Positions 8,366-15,426 of a stretch of 64,000 nt of DNA are shown one piece after another. The notes below the pieces were generated by a model, which did no database searches, was not told the DNA's origin, and worked only from the letters and a program-made list of their open reading frames with translations. The DNA is taken from the NCBI RefSeq assembly GCF_003570725.1, contig NZ_QWVS01000002.1, positions 62,001 to 126,000 of the forward strand. The letters are read 5' to 3'. This DNA is from Peribacillus asahii (lineage in GTDB: Bacteria; Bacillota; Bacilli; Bacillales; DSM-1321). Every line of letters begins with the position of its first letter. The stretch's first letter is position 1. The translations under genes and the position numbers were made by a program.

Positions 8366-8483
8366 ATACGTAAAAATTAACTTCTTGTCGCTATGTGACC
8401 CATTCGTTTTAATAAACTAATTCGGACACTAATGAAAAATGTACGAATCGGTTTATTATTGCATAATATTTTATAGCCTAAAA

Positions 8484-9011
8484 TTATGCTGCTGGGTTAA
8501 TTTCTAATTCAACGTTGATTCTGATGTCTTTCCCTACAAGTACGCCACCTGTTTCAAGTGCTGCATTCCAAGTAAGGTCGAACTCTTCACGGTTAATTTT
8601 TGCTGTTGCTTCAAATCCGTACACTTCTATTCCCCATGGGTTCGTACCTTTACCGCCAAATTCAACATCAAAAGTTACTGTTTTTGTTACACCTTTAATA
8701 GTTAAGTCGCCAGTTACTTTGTAATCATCTCCAGCTTTTGTAATGTTTGTTGATTTAAAATCAATTGTTGGATATGTTTCTACATCAAAAAAGTCTGCCG
8801 ATTTTAAGTGGTTATCACGATCTTCGCTGCGTGTATTGATGCTTGCAACATCAAATTTAAATGCAATTGAAGCTGTAGTTAAGTCTGCTAAATCTACAGC
8901 TTCTACATCTGCTGTATAAGAATCGAATTGTCCTTTTACTTTTGATACCATCATATGTTTTACTTCAAACCCTACGCTTGAGTGTGATTGGTCTACTGTC
9001 CATTTTGCCAT
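8484..9011 (-). CDS. YceI-family lipid-binding protein
   Basis: YceI/TT1927b family, 175 residues, a lipocalin-like beta-barrel that binds isoprenoid or amide lipids. Family motifs are clear: WTVDQSHSSVGFEVKHMMVSKV, INTRSEDRDNHLKSADFFD, GDLTIKGVTKTVTFDVEF and a C-terminal VGKDIRINVELE. No signal peptide is present, so this is a cytoplasmic version, as often in Firmicutes. Its start follows GGGAGG. Two MhqR-like palindromes lie just upstream, so it is probably part of the same quinone or electrophile response as the FMN reductase. The stress role is inference. Confidence 0.92.
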   Translation of the reverse strand: MAKWTVDQSHSSVGFEVKHMMVSKVKGQFDSYTADVEAVDLADLTTASIAFKFDVASINTRSEDRDNHLKSADFFDVETYPTIDFKSTNITKAGDDYKVTGDLTIKGVTKTVTFDVEFGGKGTNPWGIEVYGFEATAKINREEFDLTWNAALETGGVLVGKDIRINVELEINPAA

Positions 9012-9032
9012 TTTAAAATTCCTCCCACTTTT

Positions 9033-9050
9033 TATCTCGAAATTGAGATA
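9033..9050. promoter_or_regulatory. MhqR-type operator, proximal site of the YceI gene
   Basis: Dyad TATCTC-GAAATT-GAGATA, 22 bases before the YceI start codon. Same arms as the site at 8346. Confidence 0.65.
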
Positions 9051-9113
9051 TATATTTTAAAAAATTTAATAACTGTCTATTCCATCATCTCTAAATAAAT
9101 TATTATGAAATTA

Positions 9114-9135
9114 TTTATCTCTAACTTGAGATAAA
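9114..9135. promoter_or_regulatory. MhqR-type operator, distal site of the YceI gene
   Basis: Perfect 8-bp arms TTTATCTC and GAGATAAA around TAACTT, 81 bases upstream of the proximal site. Together they could allow looping or cooperative repression (inference). Confidence 0.65.
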
Positions 9136-9225
9136 TTTAACATATATCAATTCGTACTGTCAATACTTTATGACACAATATTTAACCAACCATATTCTGC
9201 TATGAAAAATATTCCATAACGTACA

Positions 9226-9264
9226 AAAAGACCTGTCTTGAAATTTTATTGAGACAGGTCTTTT
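9226..9264. terminator. Terminator downstream of the 3-hydroxyacyl-CoA dehydrogenase gene
   Basis: Perfect 13-bp stem AAAAGACCTGTCT / AGACAGGTCTTTT with a 13-base loop and a T run on the minus strand. Confidence 0.85.
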
Positions 9265-9319
9265 GCAACGAGAAATATACTTTCTTTTAAATTCATACAC
9301 GCCATCAGGTTTATCCAAT

Positions 9320-9362
9320 CTTAACGGGCAGTAAGACCTTTACTGATGGAAGTTTCACTTTA
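9320..9362. repeat. Fragment of a dispersed repeat
   Basis: Contains TTAACGGGCAGTAAGACC and CTGATGGAAGTTTCAC, sequences that recur around 20509, 20800, 43931 and 47993. In this copy the two end motifs are joined directly, as if the middle of the element were deleted. Confidence 0.55.
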
Positions 9363-9371
9363 TCATTTCTT

Positions 9372-10325
9372 TTATTTAGTCTGTTGTAGCAGGACCTCAA
9401 GCTTCATTTTTCCAAGTTTAATAAAATTACGGTCTCTTTCATTAAGCTTTTGGGAAACGAGCATCTCATCATATTGATAAATGCCTTCCCCTGATTTTGT
9501 TCCTAGCTTTCCTTGTTCAACCAACTCTCGAATGATTTCAGGGGCCTCCACACTTTGATCTAAATTAGGAGCTACATTTTCAAACACTCGCTGCCACGTA
9601 TCCAGTCCCCCAAAGTCTGCAATTTCAATCGGCCCTGTAAACGCCCAACGGAACCCTGGTCCAGCCGTTATTGCTGTATCAATATCGCGTGCACTGGCTA
9701 CATCTTCTTTTAACAAATAAAATGCTTCGCGCATTAAGGCTGTCTGCAAACGATTAGCAATAAATCCGGGAATTTCTTTCTTTAGAAGAATTGGCGATTT
9801 ACCAATCTTACGAATAAGATCCAGTGTCACATCAACAACCGTCTCTTTTGTTTGAGGATGCTTCACAATTTCAACTAACGGAACTAAATGGCCTGGATTA
9901 AAGAAATGCGTAATTATCATCCGCTCTCGAAAAGAAGCCTTTTCCATTAAACGTGAGATTGGAAACGTGGATGTATTGGAAGCCACAATGGCATCCACCT
10001 TCATTATTCGTTCCAATTTTTCATAAAGCTCCCACTTCCACTCAATAACTTCCGGAATAGCTTCAATAATAAAATCGGCTTCCTTGACAGCTTCTTCTAA
10101 ATCTGCAGTATAGTGAATATTCGCTAAATTAGACTGCTTTTGTTCCTCGTCTAATCCTACTTCTTTCGCAATCAATGACAGATTTTCAAAAATCCGATTT
10201 TTTGATTTTTGTAACAACTCTTCATTTAAATCATTTATCGTGACAGAATAACCACTAACCGCAAAAGATTGGGCAATGCTGCTCCCCATTACACCTGAAC
10301 CAATAATGGCAATATTTTTAATCAT
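9372..10325 (-). CDS. 3-hydroxyacyl-CoA dehydrogenase family protein
   Basis: NAD-dependent 3-hydroxyacyl-CoA dehydrogenase-type enzyme, 317 residues. The N-terminal Rossmann fold shows IAIIGSGVMGSSIAQSFA (GxGxMG) and the acidic IND that follows it, then the substrate-loop SNTSTFPISRL and the catalytic-histidine region THFFNPGHLVPLVEIV. The C-terminal helical domain has PGFIANRLQ and FGGLDTW. The family also holds 3-hydroxybutyryl-CoA and L-carnitine dehydrogenases, and the sequence alone does not separate these. No beta-oxidation genes are adjacent. The 316 bases upstream contain only a possible scrap of a sigma-54 regulator gene. Good GGGAGG ribosome-binding site. Confidence 0.88.
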   Translation of the reverse strand: MIKNIAIIGSGVMGSSIAQSFAVSGYSVTINDLNEELLQKSKNRIFENLSLIAKEVGLDEEQKQSNLANIHYTADLEEAVKEADFIIEAIPEVIEWKWELYEKLERIMKVDAIVASNTSTFPISRLMEKASFRERMIITHFFNPGHLVPLVEIVKHPQTKETVVDVTLDLIRKIGKSPILLKKEIPGFIANRLQTALMREAFYLLKEDVASARDIDTAITAGPGFRWAFTGPIEIADFGGLDTWQRVFENVAPNLDQSVEAPEIIRELVEQGKLGTKSGEGIYQYDEMLVSQKLNERDRNFIKLGKMKLEVLLQQTK

Positions 10326-10642
10326 TTTGTACTTTCCTCCCTAGGTCTTTTCCTTCTAAGACGATTGCTTTGCATATTTCTACTTTTTTCATATGTAACC
10401 GCCAATACATTTTGAATGGCTTGTTTTTCAATTAGGGTTAAGGTTTTTTAATAGAACGTTCTACATTTTCTATTAATATATATCCCCCTAAATATTGTAA
10501 TATATTAAATTTTACCATATTAAGGCGATTCTTGTGCAAAAAATTAGAATAAATGTAAGTTATATTCCAATTTTAAACATACTGATACTAGTAATCTAAA
10601 AAGGACGTAACCCGTATGGAAAAAGGAAGTATCTCCAAATAG

Positions 10643-11143
10643 TTATTTATTATTTTCCATAAATTGTAAAACTTCCATTGAATTGGATGTGACAACAAAT
10701 GGTTGTCGCATAGCCTTCTTCGTACTGGCACTCCCATTACCTGAAATCACCAAGAATGTTGGATCTTGAGAAATATGAACTACTTCTTTCCTCTCGTTCC
10801 AATCTGCAAGAGTGTATGCAAAGGTCGCCGATACTTTCCCTGTATCCAAAAATGTAATCACTTCGTTTTCAAAAGGCTGCACATTCGACTCTTGTTCGCC
10901 ATCAAATTGATTAGAATCCATCCATTCATTTGAAATAATGACAATCTCATAATCCTTTTGATGTATATTATAAGCTCTTTTCTCGATATACCTTGTTAAT
11001 AGGAATGCTATGAACAGGATGACTAAAGTGCAAATAAACATATCGGTAGTCTCTGAATACCTTCCATTAAACAACAGTAGAATAAAGCCAAATAAACACA
11101 TTACCCCTAACAAAACTATTAAATCCCTTATAATTCGAACCAT
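10643..11143 (-). CDS. Hypothetical two-helix membrane protein
   Basis: A 166-residue protein I do not recognise. Two hydrophobic segments near the N-terminus (LIVLLGVMCLFGFILLLF and FICTLVILFIAFLL) are followed by a cytoplasmic or extracellular domain with FLDTGKVSATFAYTLADW and a Ser/Gly linker (SGNGSAS). The ATG at 11143 follows AAAGGAG at 9 bases; an ATG at 11182 lacks such a site. It stands alone, bordered by AT-rich DNA. The 350 bases downstream of the Imm22 gene and before this start hold only a 48-codon open stretch. Confidence 0.65.
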   Translation of the reverse strand: MVRIIRDLIVLLGVMCLFGFILLLFNGRYSETTDMFICTLVILFIAFLLTRYIEKRAYNIHQKDYEIVIISNEWMDSNQFDGEQESNVQPFENEVITFLDTGKVSATFAYTLADWNERKEVVHISQDPTFLVISGNGSASTKKAMRQPFVVTSNSMEVLQFMENNK

Positions 11144-11346
11144 TCTATTTTTCTCCTTTAATTCAAAGACTTTGCTACACATTTTTGAATTACTCTACAA
11201 AAAAGCAGGTAATTTATCTTCTTCTGTTTTGATTAATATCCTTATAAAAAATATCCCATCTTAAGGAATACATATTTTTAGGTACAAGTTATCCAAAACA
11301 TAAATATCTCATAAAAAAACAAAGGTATGAGTTTTATTATCGTTCT

Positions 11347-11493
11347 TTAATCAGCTAGTAACTCCAAATAATATTTATCATTTTCTTCTATCTTTCTTAA
11401 AAATTCTCCAAGAAGAGTCGCAATTTGAATATCATAATAGTAAACTGGACTTCTATTATTTTCATTCAATTCTCCATACTTATAATTATTTTC
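11347..11493 (-). other. In-frame 48-codon open stretch after the Imm22 stop codon
   Basis: Directly after the TAA of the Imm22 gene the same frame stays open for 48 codons and gives protein-like sequence (SPVYYYDIQIATLLGEFLRK, then NDKYYLELLAD) before a second TAA. No own start codon or ribosome-binding site is visible. It may be the tail of a lost neighbouring immunity gene, or a read-through extension. I do not recognise the family. Confidence 0.4.
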
Positions 11494-11868
11494 TTACTCA
11501 TAATTTATAGAAGTAATAAAGTCAAAAGCATCAGTTGCAGTAATTTCATTGTTATACTCAAAGTTATATATCAGAATTACTGCATTATATGATTTTTTTA
11601 AGTCAATACTTTTCTTAATTTTTGGGATGATAATTTCTTCATACGAACACCCATCTAATAATGTGGAAATATCACTACTACTATTCTTATAGATCGCTTT
11701 TTCCATAGTATCCTCATCTGTTTCATCTATATCAATCTTAAAATCAATGAAAAATTTGGAAGGTACAAACTCGCCATCCTCATCATACGTTAAATCTACA
11801 TACTCGCCTATAGAGTTCTCTTCTTTAATATTACCTAACCAAATAGAAACCCATCCTTGTTTTTCCAT
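11494..11868 (-). CDS. Immunity protein 22 (Imm22) family
   Basis: A 124-residue acidic protein of the Imm22 family, which neutralises toxins of polymorphic toxin systems by direct binding in the cytoplasm. Family features are the N-terminal GWVSIWLGNI, EYVDLTYDEDGEFVPS, FFIDFKIDIDETDED, the LLDGCSYEE segment and the ILIYNFEYN strand near the C-terminus. Its start has AGGAGG at 7 bases and lies 12 bases after the stop codon of a frameshifted toxin C-terminus on the same strand. That is the standard toxin-then-immunity order. With the toxin dead, it is an orphan immunity gene that could still protect against related toxins. Confidence 0.82.
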   Translation of the reverse strand: MEKQGWVSIWLGNIKEENSIGEYVDLTYDEDGEFVPSKFFIDFKIDIDETDEDTMEKAIYKNSSSDISTLLDGCSYEEIIIPKIKKSIDLKKSYNAVILIYNFEYNNEITATDAFDFITSINYE

Positions 11869-11880
11869 TATAGTATCCTC

Positions 11881-12050
11881 CTACTTTAATCTAAGACCTT
11901 CCGGTAAAGATGAAACCCCACCCTCTAGTCTATATTAGCCCAATTATTAAGTCGTCTTACAAATGTATTATAGTCGCTAGAAGTATCTATTAATGCTAAC
12001 AATTCATTATATACCTTAGTTTGGGCCTAAACCTCCATGAACACTGTTTG
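11881..12050 (-). pseudogene. Frameshifted C-terminal domain of a polymorphic toxin
   Basis: Three frames joined in order give one conserved C-terminus: NSVHGGLGPN, then TKVYNELLALIDTSSDYNTF and VRRLNNWANI, then RLEGGVSSLPEGLRLK and a stop. The two frame changes lie after GPN and after WANI. The sequence is typical of toxin tips of LXG-type proteins that are paired with Imm22. The next gene downstream encodes Imm22 with its own ribosome-binding site. The toxin main body is absent here, so this is a leftover tip cassette. Confidence 0.65.
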
Positions 12051-12122
12051 AATTGACAAATTGTACACTTCACATATGCTTTATGTGTTATTCATAATTA
12101 GTAAAAACAATATCAATCTCTC

Positions 12123-12629
12123 TTACTTATTCTTTTTATCCATCTTCAGATATTCAGCAATTTCTGTTTGTCCAAGTTCTCTAGCATATTCATATGCATC
12201 CATATCCTTAATACTCTCTCCAGTATATCTGATTGAAATATCTATACCTTTTTCAACTAGAAACTCCACTACTTCTTTATGACCACCATAAATCGCTCCA
12301 AATAATGGATTCCTTTTTGCTAAACTCACATCTAATTCTGCGCCAGCCTCTAGTAAATACTTTACTACCTCCAAATGCCCCGCTCCTGCTGCCAAATTTA
12401 ATGCAGAAGCATCAAATGTACCACCTCTAGCATCAATATCTATACCTTCATCAATTAAATACTGAACTATTTCAAGGCATCCTTTCTTTGCAGCTACATG
12501 TAACCATGCACCAAATGCATTCATTGTGTCCAAAATTTCTTTATCATTACCTATTAATGGTTTTACCTCTTTAATATTACCAAGTTTAATTGCATTCCTT
12601 ATTGCTTTGTTTACACTCTTTTTATCCAA
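12123..12629 (-). CDS. Ankyrin-repeat protein, likely immunity protein
   Basis: A 168-residue protein made of about four ankyrin repeats, seen as repeated LHVAAKKGCLEIVQYLIDEG, LNLAAGAGHLEVVKYLLEAG and LFGAIYGGHKEVVEFLVEKG units. It has no signal peptide or membrane segment. The start is a TTG with GGAGGATATG just upstream, about 20 bases after the truncated toxin gene. Ankyrin proteins are known immunity partners in polymorphic toxin loci, so this is the most likely role here; it remains inference. Confidence 0.75.
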   Translation of the reverse strand: MDKKSVNKAIRNAIKLGNIKEVKPLIGNDKEILDTMNAFGAWLHVAAKKGCLEIVQYLIDEGIDIDARGGTFDASALNLAAGAGHLEVVKYLLEAGAELDVSLAKRNPLFGAIYGGHKEVVEFLVEKGIDISIRYTGESIKDMDAYEYARELGQTEIAEYLKMDKKNK

Positions 12630-12651
12630 ACCATATCCTCCTTAACTTCAA

Positions 12652-13515
12652 TTATCTTCTACTCGCTAATTCACCTAATTCTTCAAGGGCTTCCACAATA
12701 TCATCAAGATAATCGCTTACAGTGTTACCCGTACCCTTACCACTAATCCCCGTCTCCACTTTTGCCATAGAGAGTAACTGATCTCTTAACCCTACACTAT
12801 TTACCGTATTATACGGCACATGATTTACACCCGCTAATGCCATTTGGTAGTGTGTGGCATATGGAAATAATCTGGATAAAGGGGTTTCTTTTATCACGGT
12901 CTTGCTCTTATCTACACCTGCTTTGACAGTGGCTTTTGTTGATGCAATTCCTGTCTTCGTTACAGAGCCAACGCCTTTTGTGCCCAATATGGAAGTCGCC
13001 ACGGTTCCTACTGCATATGTCACCCAGTACGCTCGAGAATAGGCATCACCATTCACCATATCTCGTTCATACGATTCGGATATTGCTTTGGATAAATAGT
13101 TGTACGTCTCCTTTGGATGAGTTGCCGCATGAACTGCACTTTCTATTGTTTCTTTTGGATGAGTGACAAAATCATATATCCCTGTCACCAAGTCTTTTCC
13201 TACTTCATAGAGGCCTTTCCCGATTCCTTTTACTACCTCTCTGTTTTGCTTAGCTATTTCTAATTCGATGACGATTTGTTGCTGGGCAGGGTCAAGGTTT
13301 TCCAACCCTATTTCATTGGCAATTTTTAAATATTCATCTAGGGTGGATACCTTGCCAAGCTGCTTCTGCAATTCTTCGATTCTCTTTTTCTCAATTTCTT
13401 CTAGTTCTTCTCTTGAACAGCTATTCGTTTCTACTTTTTCTTCGATATTTTCTTGGATCTCTTCCTTCTTAATCAGCTTATCGATTTTATACTGACCTAA
13501 GGTGCCGCAATTTGA
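12652..13515 (-). pseudogene. 5'-truncated LXG-type polymorphic toxin with pre-toxin region
   Basis: The frame is open for 288 codons from a stop at 13516-13518 but has no ATG and no ribosome-binding site at its upstream end; the first internal start would be a TTG at 13371 in the middle of a coiled coil (REELEEIEKKRIEELQKQ). The encoded part holds a hydrophobic helix set (YEVGKDLVTGIYDFVTHPKE), then ATHYQMALAGVNHVPYNT and VGLRDQLLSMAKVETG, typical of the pre-toxin segment of YeeF/YobL-like proteins. The LXG N-terminus needed for type VII export is missing and the tip is very short. I read it as a broken toxin gene. Confidence 0.7.
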
Positions 13516-13593
13516 TTAAAAGTGTAATGGGAGAAATGTAAATTTACGGTATAAACAAAACTGTAAATTGCATTACTTTATTATGAATAAAAT

Positions 13594-13639
13594 AAAGCAT
13601 CTATTTGTCTTGTGTATACAGGACAAATAGATGCTTTTC
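13594..13639. terminator. Terminator downstream of yokU
   Basis: Perfect 16-bp stem AAAGCATCTATTTGTC / GACAAATAGATGCTTT. It ends the kamA-yokU transcript and also shields the toxin remnants from it. Confidence 0.85.
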
Positions 13640-13656
13640 TTTTAAAACCTATAAAC

Positions 13657-13938
13657 TCACTCACTAAAATCAAAATAATTCCGCTTCAACAACCTCTTCA
13701 TCTTCAATAAGTCTTCATATTTCGTCTGCTTCCCCAACTGCTTCGTATCAATTAAAAACAATTGATCTTCAATTTCCTTTACCGTTTCATCGCTTTGGAA
13801 CAACGCCTGACAGTGGTCGCAAAGAATGGACGGTGTTTCCGTAATTTCGACCGCTCGTGTTCCATCCGGCAATTCCCAGTAGACCGTATCTGTGACAGAG
13901 GATAGAGTACCTTCTTCACACCAAGGGCAAGTTTTCAT
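13657..13938 (-). CDS. yokU: YokU-family zinc-finger protein
   Basis: A 93-residue protein with two CXXC pairs, CPWCEEG and CDHCQAL, typical of a small YgiT-type zinc ribbon. The remainder is a helical segment ending MKRLLKRNYFDF. It starts directly after the kamA stop codon, with its ribosome-binding site inside the end of kamA, so both are one transcript. In B. subtilis a gene of this family also accompanies kamA. The function is unknown; a regulatory or assembly role is only a guess. Confidence 0.85.
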   Translation of the reverse strand: MKTCPWCEEGTLSSVTDTVYWELPDGTRAVEITETPSILCDHCQALFQSDETVKEIEDQLFLIDTKQLGKQTKYEDLLKMKRLLKRNYFDFSE

Positions 13939-15336
13939 TTACTTCTCCCCTTTGTTCTTTTTTTGCTGTGCTTGGAATTTCTTTTCTTTTAATTGGTCGC
14001 GCTTTTCACGCTGATTTTTGAGGGACGTATGCGATGGATTTGTTTCATACCGCTCGCGGCGTTCGAGCCGTTTTAATCCTTTTGGCACAAGGTTAAACTC
14101 CGCATCATTCATTAAACCTGATACACCAATATCCGAACGCTTCTCCTCTGCATTTGGATAAACACCTTTAAAATAATCATCGGCAAGACCTGGGGTATAG
14201 TTCTCTGGCTCAGGGTAGGTCGTGATGACTCCTTCAAAGTTTCGCAGAACCGTTTTTGTAGGAGATTGTGAAAGAATATAATTCGGCTGCAAGGCAATCT
14301 TTCCTCCCCCTCCAGGAGCATCGACGACGAAGGTTGGCACTGCGTAACCAGAAGTATGCCCGCGCAACCCTTCAATAATTTCAATCCCTTTAGAAATCGG
14401 TGCACGGAAATGGCCGATTCCTTCTGATAAATCACATTGATAAATATAGTAAGGACGAACGCGGATTTTCACTAGATCGTGCATCAGCTTTTTCATAATC
14501 GCCACACTGTCATTAATCCCCGCTAAAATAACGGCTTGATTGCCAACCGGTACTCCGGCATTTGCCAGCATTTCACAGACCAGCTTTGATTCCTCTGTAA
14601 TTTCAATTGACGTATTAAAATGAGTATTCAACCAAACAGGGTGATATTTCTTTAAAATATTACATAAATTCTCTGTAATTCGTTGTGGAAAAACAACTGG
14701 AGCACGCGTACCAATACGAATAATTTCAACGTGAGGAATATCGCGCAAATTTTTCAAAATATATTCAAGAATTGTGTCATTAATAAGCAGTCCATCTCCA
14801 CCTGATAAAAGAACATCTCGAACAGCCGGTGTTTCACGTATATATTGAATGGCCGCATCTAACTGCTTCTTCGGCACTCCCATCCCAATTTGGCCCGAGA
14901 AACGTCTTCTTGTGCAATAGCGGCAATACATGGAGCATTGATTCGTTACTAAAAACAAGACGCGATCTGGATAACGATGAGTCAGTCCCGCTACAGGCGA
15001 ATCTTCATCTTCATGAAGCGGATCTTCCATATCATATTTTGTTTTATGCATTTCTGCTGAAATCGGCACGGATTGCATGCGAATTGGGCAACGCGGATCA
15101 TCGGGATTCATTAAAGATGCATAATATGGCGTAATATTAAGAGGAATCGTCTTTGTAGAAATTCGTACCCCTTCTTCCTCATCCGGTGTCAAATGAACGA
15201 CCTTCTTTAAATCATCAACAGTTCTAATTGTATTCGTTAACTGCCAGAGCCAGTTATTCCATTGCTCGTCAGTGACATCTTTCCATAGTTCAATATCCTT
15301 CCAATGACGCTTTGGTTTATATAAATCATGTAACAT
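13939..15336 (-). CDS. kamA: Lysine 2,3-aminomutase (radical SAM)
   Basis: KamA converts L-lysine to L-beta-lysine using SAM, a [4Fe-4S] cluster and PLP. The radical SAM motif CSMYCRYCTRRR is clear, and the PLP lysine region (APGGGGKIALQPNY) and zinc-site-like C-terminal features match the family. I use the ATG at 15336, which has GGGGGGA about 7 bases upstream and gives 465 residues, close to the B. subtilis protein. The frame is open further upstream but that part crosses the sigma-54 promoter. It is led by its own -24/-12 promoter and followed by yokU. Beta-lysine is the substrate for the acetyltransferase encoded by yodP nearby. Confidence 0.95.
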   Translation of the reverse strand: MLHDLYKPKRHWKDIELWKDVTDEQWNNWLWQLTNTIRTVDDLKKVVHLTPDEEEGVRISTKTIPLNITPYYASLMNPDDPRCPIRMQSVPISAEMHKTKYDMEDPLHEDEDSPVAGLTHRYPDRVLFLVTNQCSMYCRYCTRRRFSGQIGMGVPKKQLDAAIQYIRETPAVRDVLLSGGDGLLINDTILEYILKNLRDIPHVEIIRIGTRAPVVFPQRITENLCNILKKYHPVWLNTHFNTSIEITEESKLVCEMLANAGVPVGNQAVILAGINDSVAIMKKLMHDLVKIRVRPYYIYQCDLSEGIGHFRAPISKGIEIIEGLRGHTSGYAVPTFVVDAPGGGGKIALQPNYILSQSPTKTVLRNFEGVITTYPEPENYTPGLADDYFKGVYPNAEEKRSDIGVSGLMNDAEFNLVPKGLKRLERRERYETNPSHTSLKNQREKRDQLKEKKFQAQQKKNKGEK

Positions 15337-15372
15337 GGTCATTCCCCCCGAAGTGTTGATACTGATAGTAAA

Positions 15373-15387
15373 TGCAAGAAGCATGCC
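15373..15387 (-). promoter_or_regulatory. Sigma-54 (-24/-12) promoter of kamA
   Basis: On the minus strand GGCATG-CTTC-TTGCA, with GG and GC exactly 12 bases apart as required for sigma-54. It lies about 37 bases before the kamA start and just after the regulator gene, whose product carries the sigma-54 interaction motif. Sigma-54 control of kamA by KamR has been described in Bacillus thuringiensis. Confidence 0.85.
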
Positions 15388-15400
15388 CAAATGACCAAAA

Positions 15401-15426
15401 AACCCAGAATCATTTTGATCTGGGTT
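15401..15426. terminator. Terminator overlapping the 3' end of kamR
   Basis: Stem AACCCAGA / TCTGGGTT with a 10-base loop and a T run on the minus strand. The kamR stop codon sits in the loop. It separates kamR transcription from the kamA promoter. Confidence 0.8.
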
